Assembly: GCF_001517085.1 (NCBI RefSeq)
Contig: NZ_LRAC01000168.1
Location: 62,001-126,000, forward strand
Reading direction: 5' to 3'
DNA: 64,000 nt
Source: Paenibacillus sp. DMB5
GTDB taxonomy: Bacteria; Bacillota; Bacilli; Paenibacillales; Paenibacillaceae
Shown here piece by piece: positions 63,185-64,000 of this stretch; the stretch's first letter is position 1; the number at the start of each line of letters is the position of its first letter. A program made the position numbers and the translations under genes. The notes beneath the pieces were generated by a model that had not been told where the DNA came from, ran no database searches, and saw only the letters and a list, made by a program, of their open reading frames with translations.

Positions 63185-64000
63185 CTAACCTGCAAACGGT
63201 TCGGAGTGTGCGCGCTCGTAGTTGACGAACTTGTTAAAGTTCTTCAGAAATACAAGCTCCACGGTGCCTACCGGACCGTTACGCTGCTTGGCAATAATGA
63301 TTTCGATAATATTCTTTTTCTCCGTATCCTGGTTATAGTAATCGTCACGGTACAGGAACGCTACGATATCGGCATCCTGCTCAATTGAACCGGATTCACG
63401 GAGGTCACTCATCATCGGTCGCTTATCCTGACGCTGCTCAACACCGCGGCTGAGCTGGGACAGGGCAATAACCGGAACGTCCAGCTCACGGGCAATCTGC
63501 TTCAGCGTACGGGAAATCTCGGAGACCTCCTGCTGGCGGTTCTCGCCGGGCTTGCCGCGGCCCTGAATCAGCTGCAGGTAGTCGATGACGATCATGCCAA
63601 GGCCTTTTTCCTTCTTCAGCCTGCGGCATTTGGCGCGGATATCGGTAACCGTAATCCCGGGAGTATCATCAATGTAGATTTCTGACTCAGCCAAGGCTTG
63701 GATCCCCATGGTCAGCTTGGACCAGTCGTCATCATTTTTGAATTCGCCGGTACGCATGATATTGGCATCCAGATTAGCCTCGGCGCAAATCATACGCTGT
63801 ACCAGCTGGGCCGCCGACATTTCCAGACTGAAGATCGCCACGGTCTCCTGGGCGCGGACCGCTACGTTCTGGGCTATATTCAGCGCGAACGCCGTCTTGC
63901 CGACAGAAGGACGGGCAGCAACAATGATCAGGTCATTGCGCTGAAAGCCGTTGGTCATATGATCAAGGTCGACGAATCCGGTCGGAATCCCCGAGGTATT
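63185..64000 (-). CDS. dnaB: Replicative DNA helicase, 3' part
   Basis: This is the C-terminal 271 residues of the DnaB helicase; the gene runs off the end of the window (the frame is open to base 64000, reading NTSGIPTGFVDLDHMTNGF). It contains the RecA-like motor with Walker A ARPSVGKTAFA, Walker B MIVIDYLQLI and the arginine-finger region in the SDLRESGSIEQDADIV block. DnaB unwinds DNA at the replication fork. The gene order dnaB-purA is normal in Bacillales. Confidence 0.97.
   Translation of the reverse strand, partial: NTSGIPTGFVDLDHMTNGFQRNDLIIVAARPSVGKTAFALNIAQNVAVRAQETVAIFSLEMSAAQLVQRMICAEANLDANIMRTGEFKNDDDWSKLTMGIQALAESEIYIDDTPGITVTDIRAKCRRLKKEKGLGMIVIDYLQLIQGRGKPGENRQQEVSEISRTLKQIARELDVPVIALSQLSRGVEQRQDKRPMMSDLRESGSIEQDADIVAFLYRDDYYNQDTEKKNIIEIIIAKQRNGPVGTVELVFLKNFNKFVNYERAHSEPFAG

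Noticed and set aside
1..64000. CRISPR arrays, tRNA or rRNA genes, insertion sequences, prophage
   Set aside because: No regularly spaced repeats, cloverleaf genes, transposase or phage genes were recognised on either strand.

Overview
The window looks like a chromosomal segment of a Paenibacillus-type Firmicute. It is moderately GC-rich, with strong AGGAGG-type ribosome binding sites, several GTG and TTG starts, many intrinsic terminators, and the Bacillales gene set dnaB - purA - walRKHIJ - htrC - rlmH that normally lies near the replication origin. No rRNA, tRNA, CRISPR array, prophage or insertion sequence was seen.

Layout. 0.2-3.2 kb: an OmpR-type two-component pair and an SDR oxidoreductase. 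3.3-7.5 kb: a Fur-box-controlled siderophore ABC importer. 7.5-10.8 kb: an amino-acid permease behind a singlet glycine riboswitch, and an MFS efflux gene behind what looks like a complete leader-peptide attenuator. 10.8-16 kb: the arabinose operon araBDA with divergent araR. 16.1-19.7 kb: VOC protein, ECF sigma factor with a SnoaL-like tail, SRPBCC protein and acyltransferase. 19.7-31.8 kb: a probable beta-1,3-glucan locus with two GH16 enzymes, a sugar ABC transporter and a YesM/YesN-type two-component system, interrupted by a MetE-like gene. 31.9-40.6 kb: stalk-domain protein, nucleotidyltransferase plus P-loop kinase, an AT-rich SDR/TetR cassette, rlmH, and an ArsR/MFS unit. 40.7-50.4 kb: yyzF, an M3 peptidase, a DUF2252 protein and the cytochrome bd operon cydABDC with Rex/Fnr-like sites. 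50.5-64 kb: cold-shock genes, htrC, the WalRK essential cell-wall two-component operon, an M23 peptidase, a membrane-anchored unknown, purA with a PurR site, and the 3' part of dnaB.

Two themes stand out. The first is RNA and operator regulation that can be read directly: the efflux-gene leader has an eight-residue peptide ending Arg-Leu-Arg, mutually exclusive pairing segments and a terminator, and there are well-placed sites for Fur, AraR, PurR and Rex/Fnr. The second is an abnormal density of broken reading frames: seven otherwise intact genes (FecCD permease, GH16, sensor kinase, rlmH, MFS, cydC, walH) plus one small ORF each lose their frame through a net loss of one or two bases. Conserved genes such as rlmH, cydC and walH are among them, so base-deletion errors in the assembly are more likely than true decay. 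Those genes should be read as probably intact in the organism.
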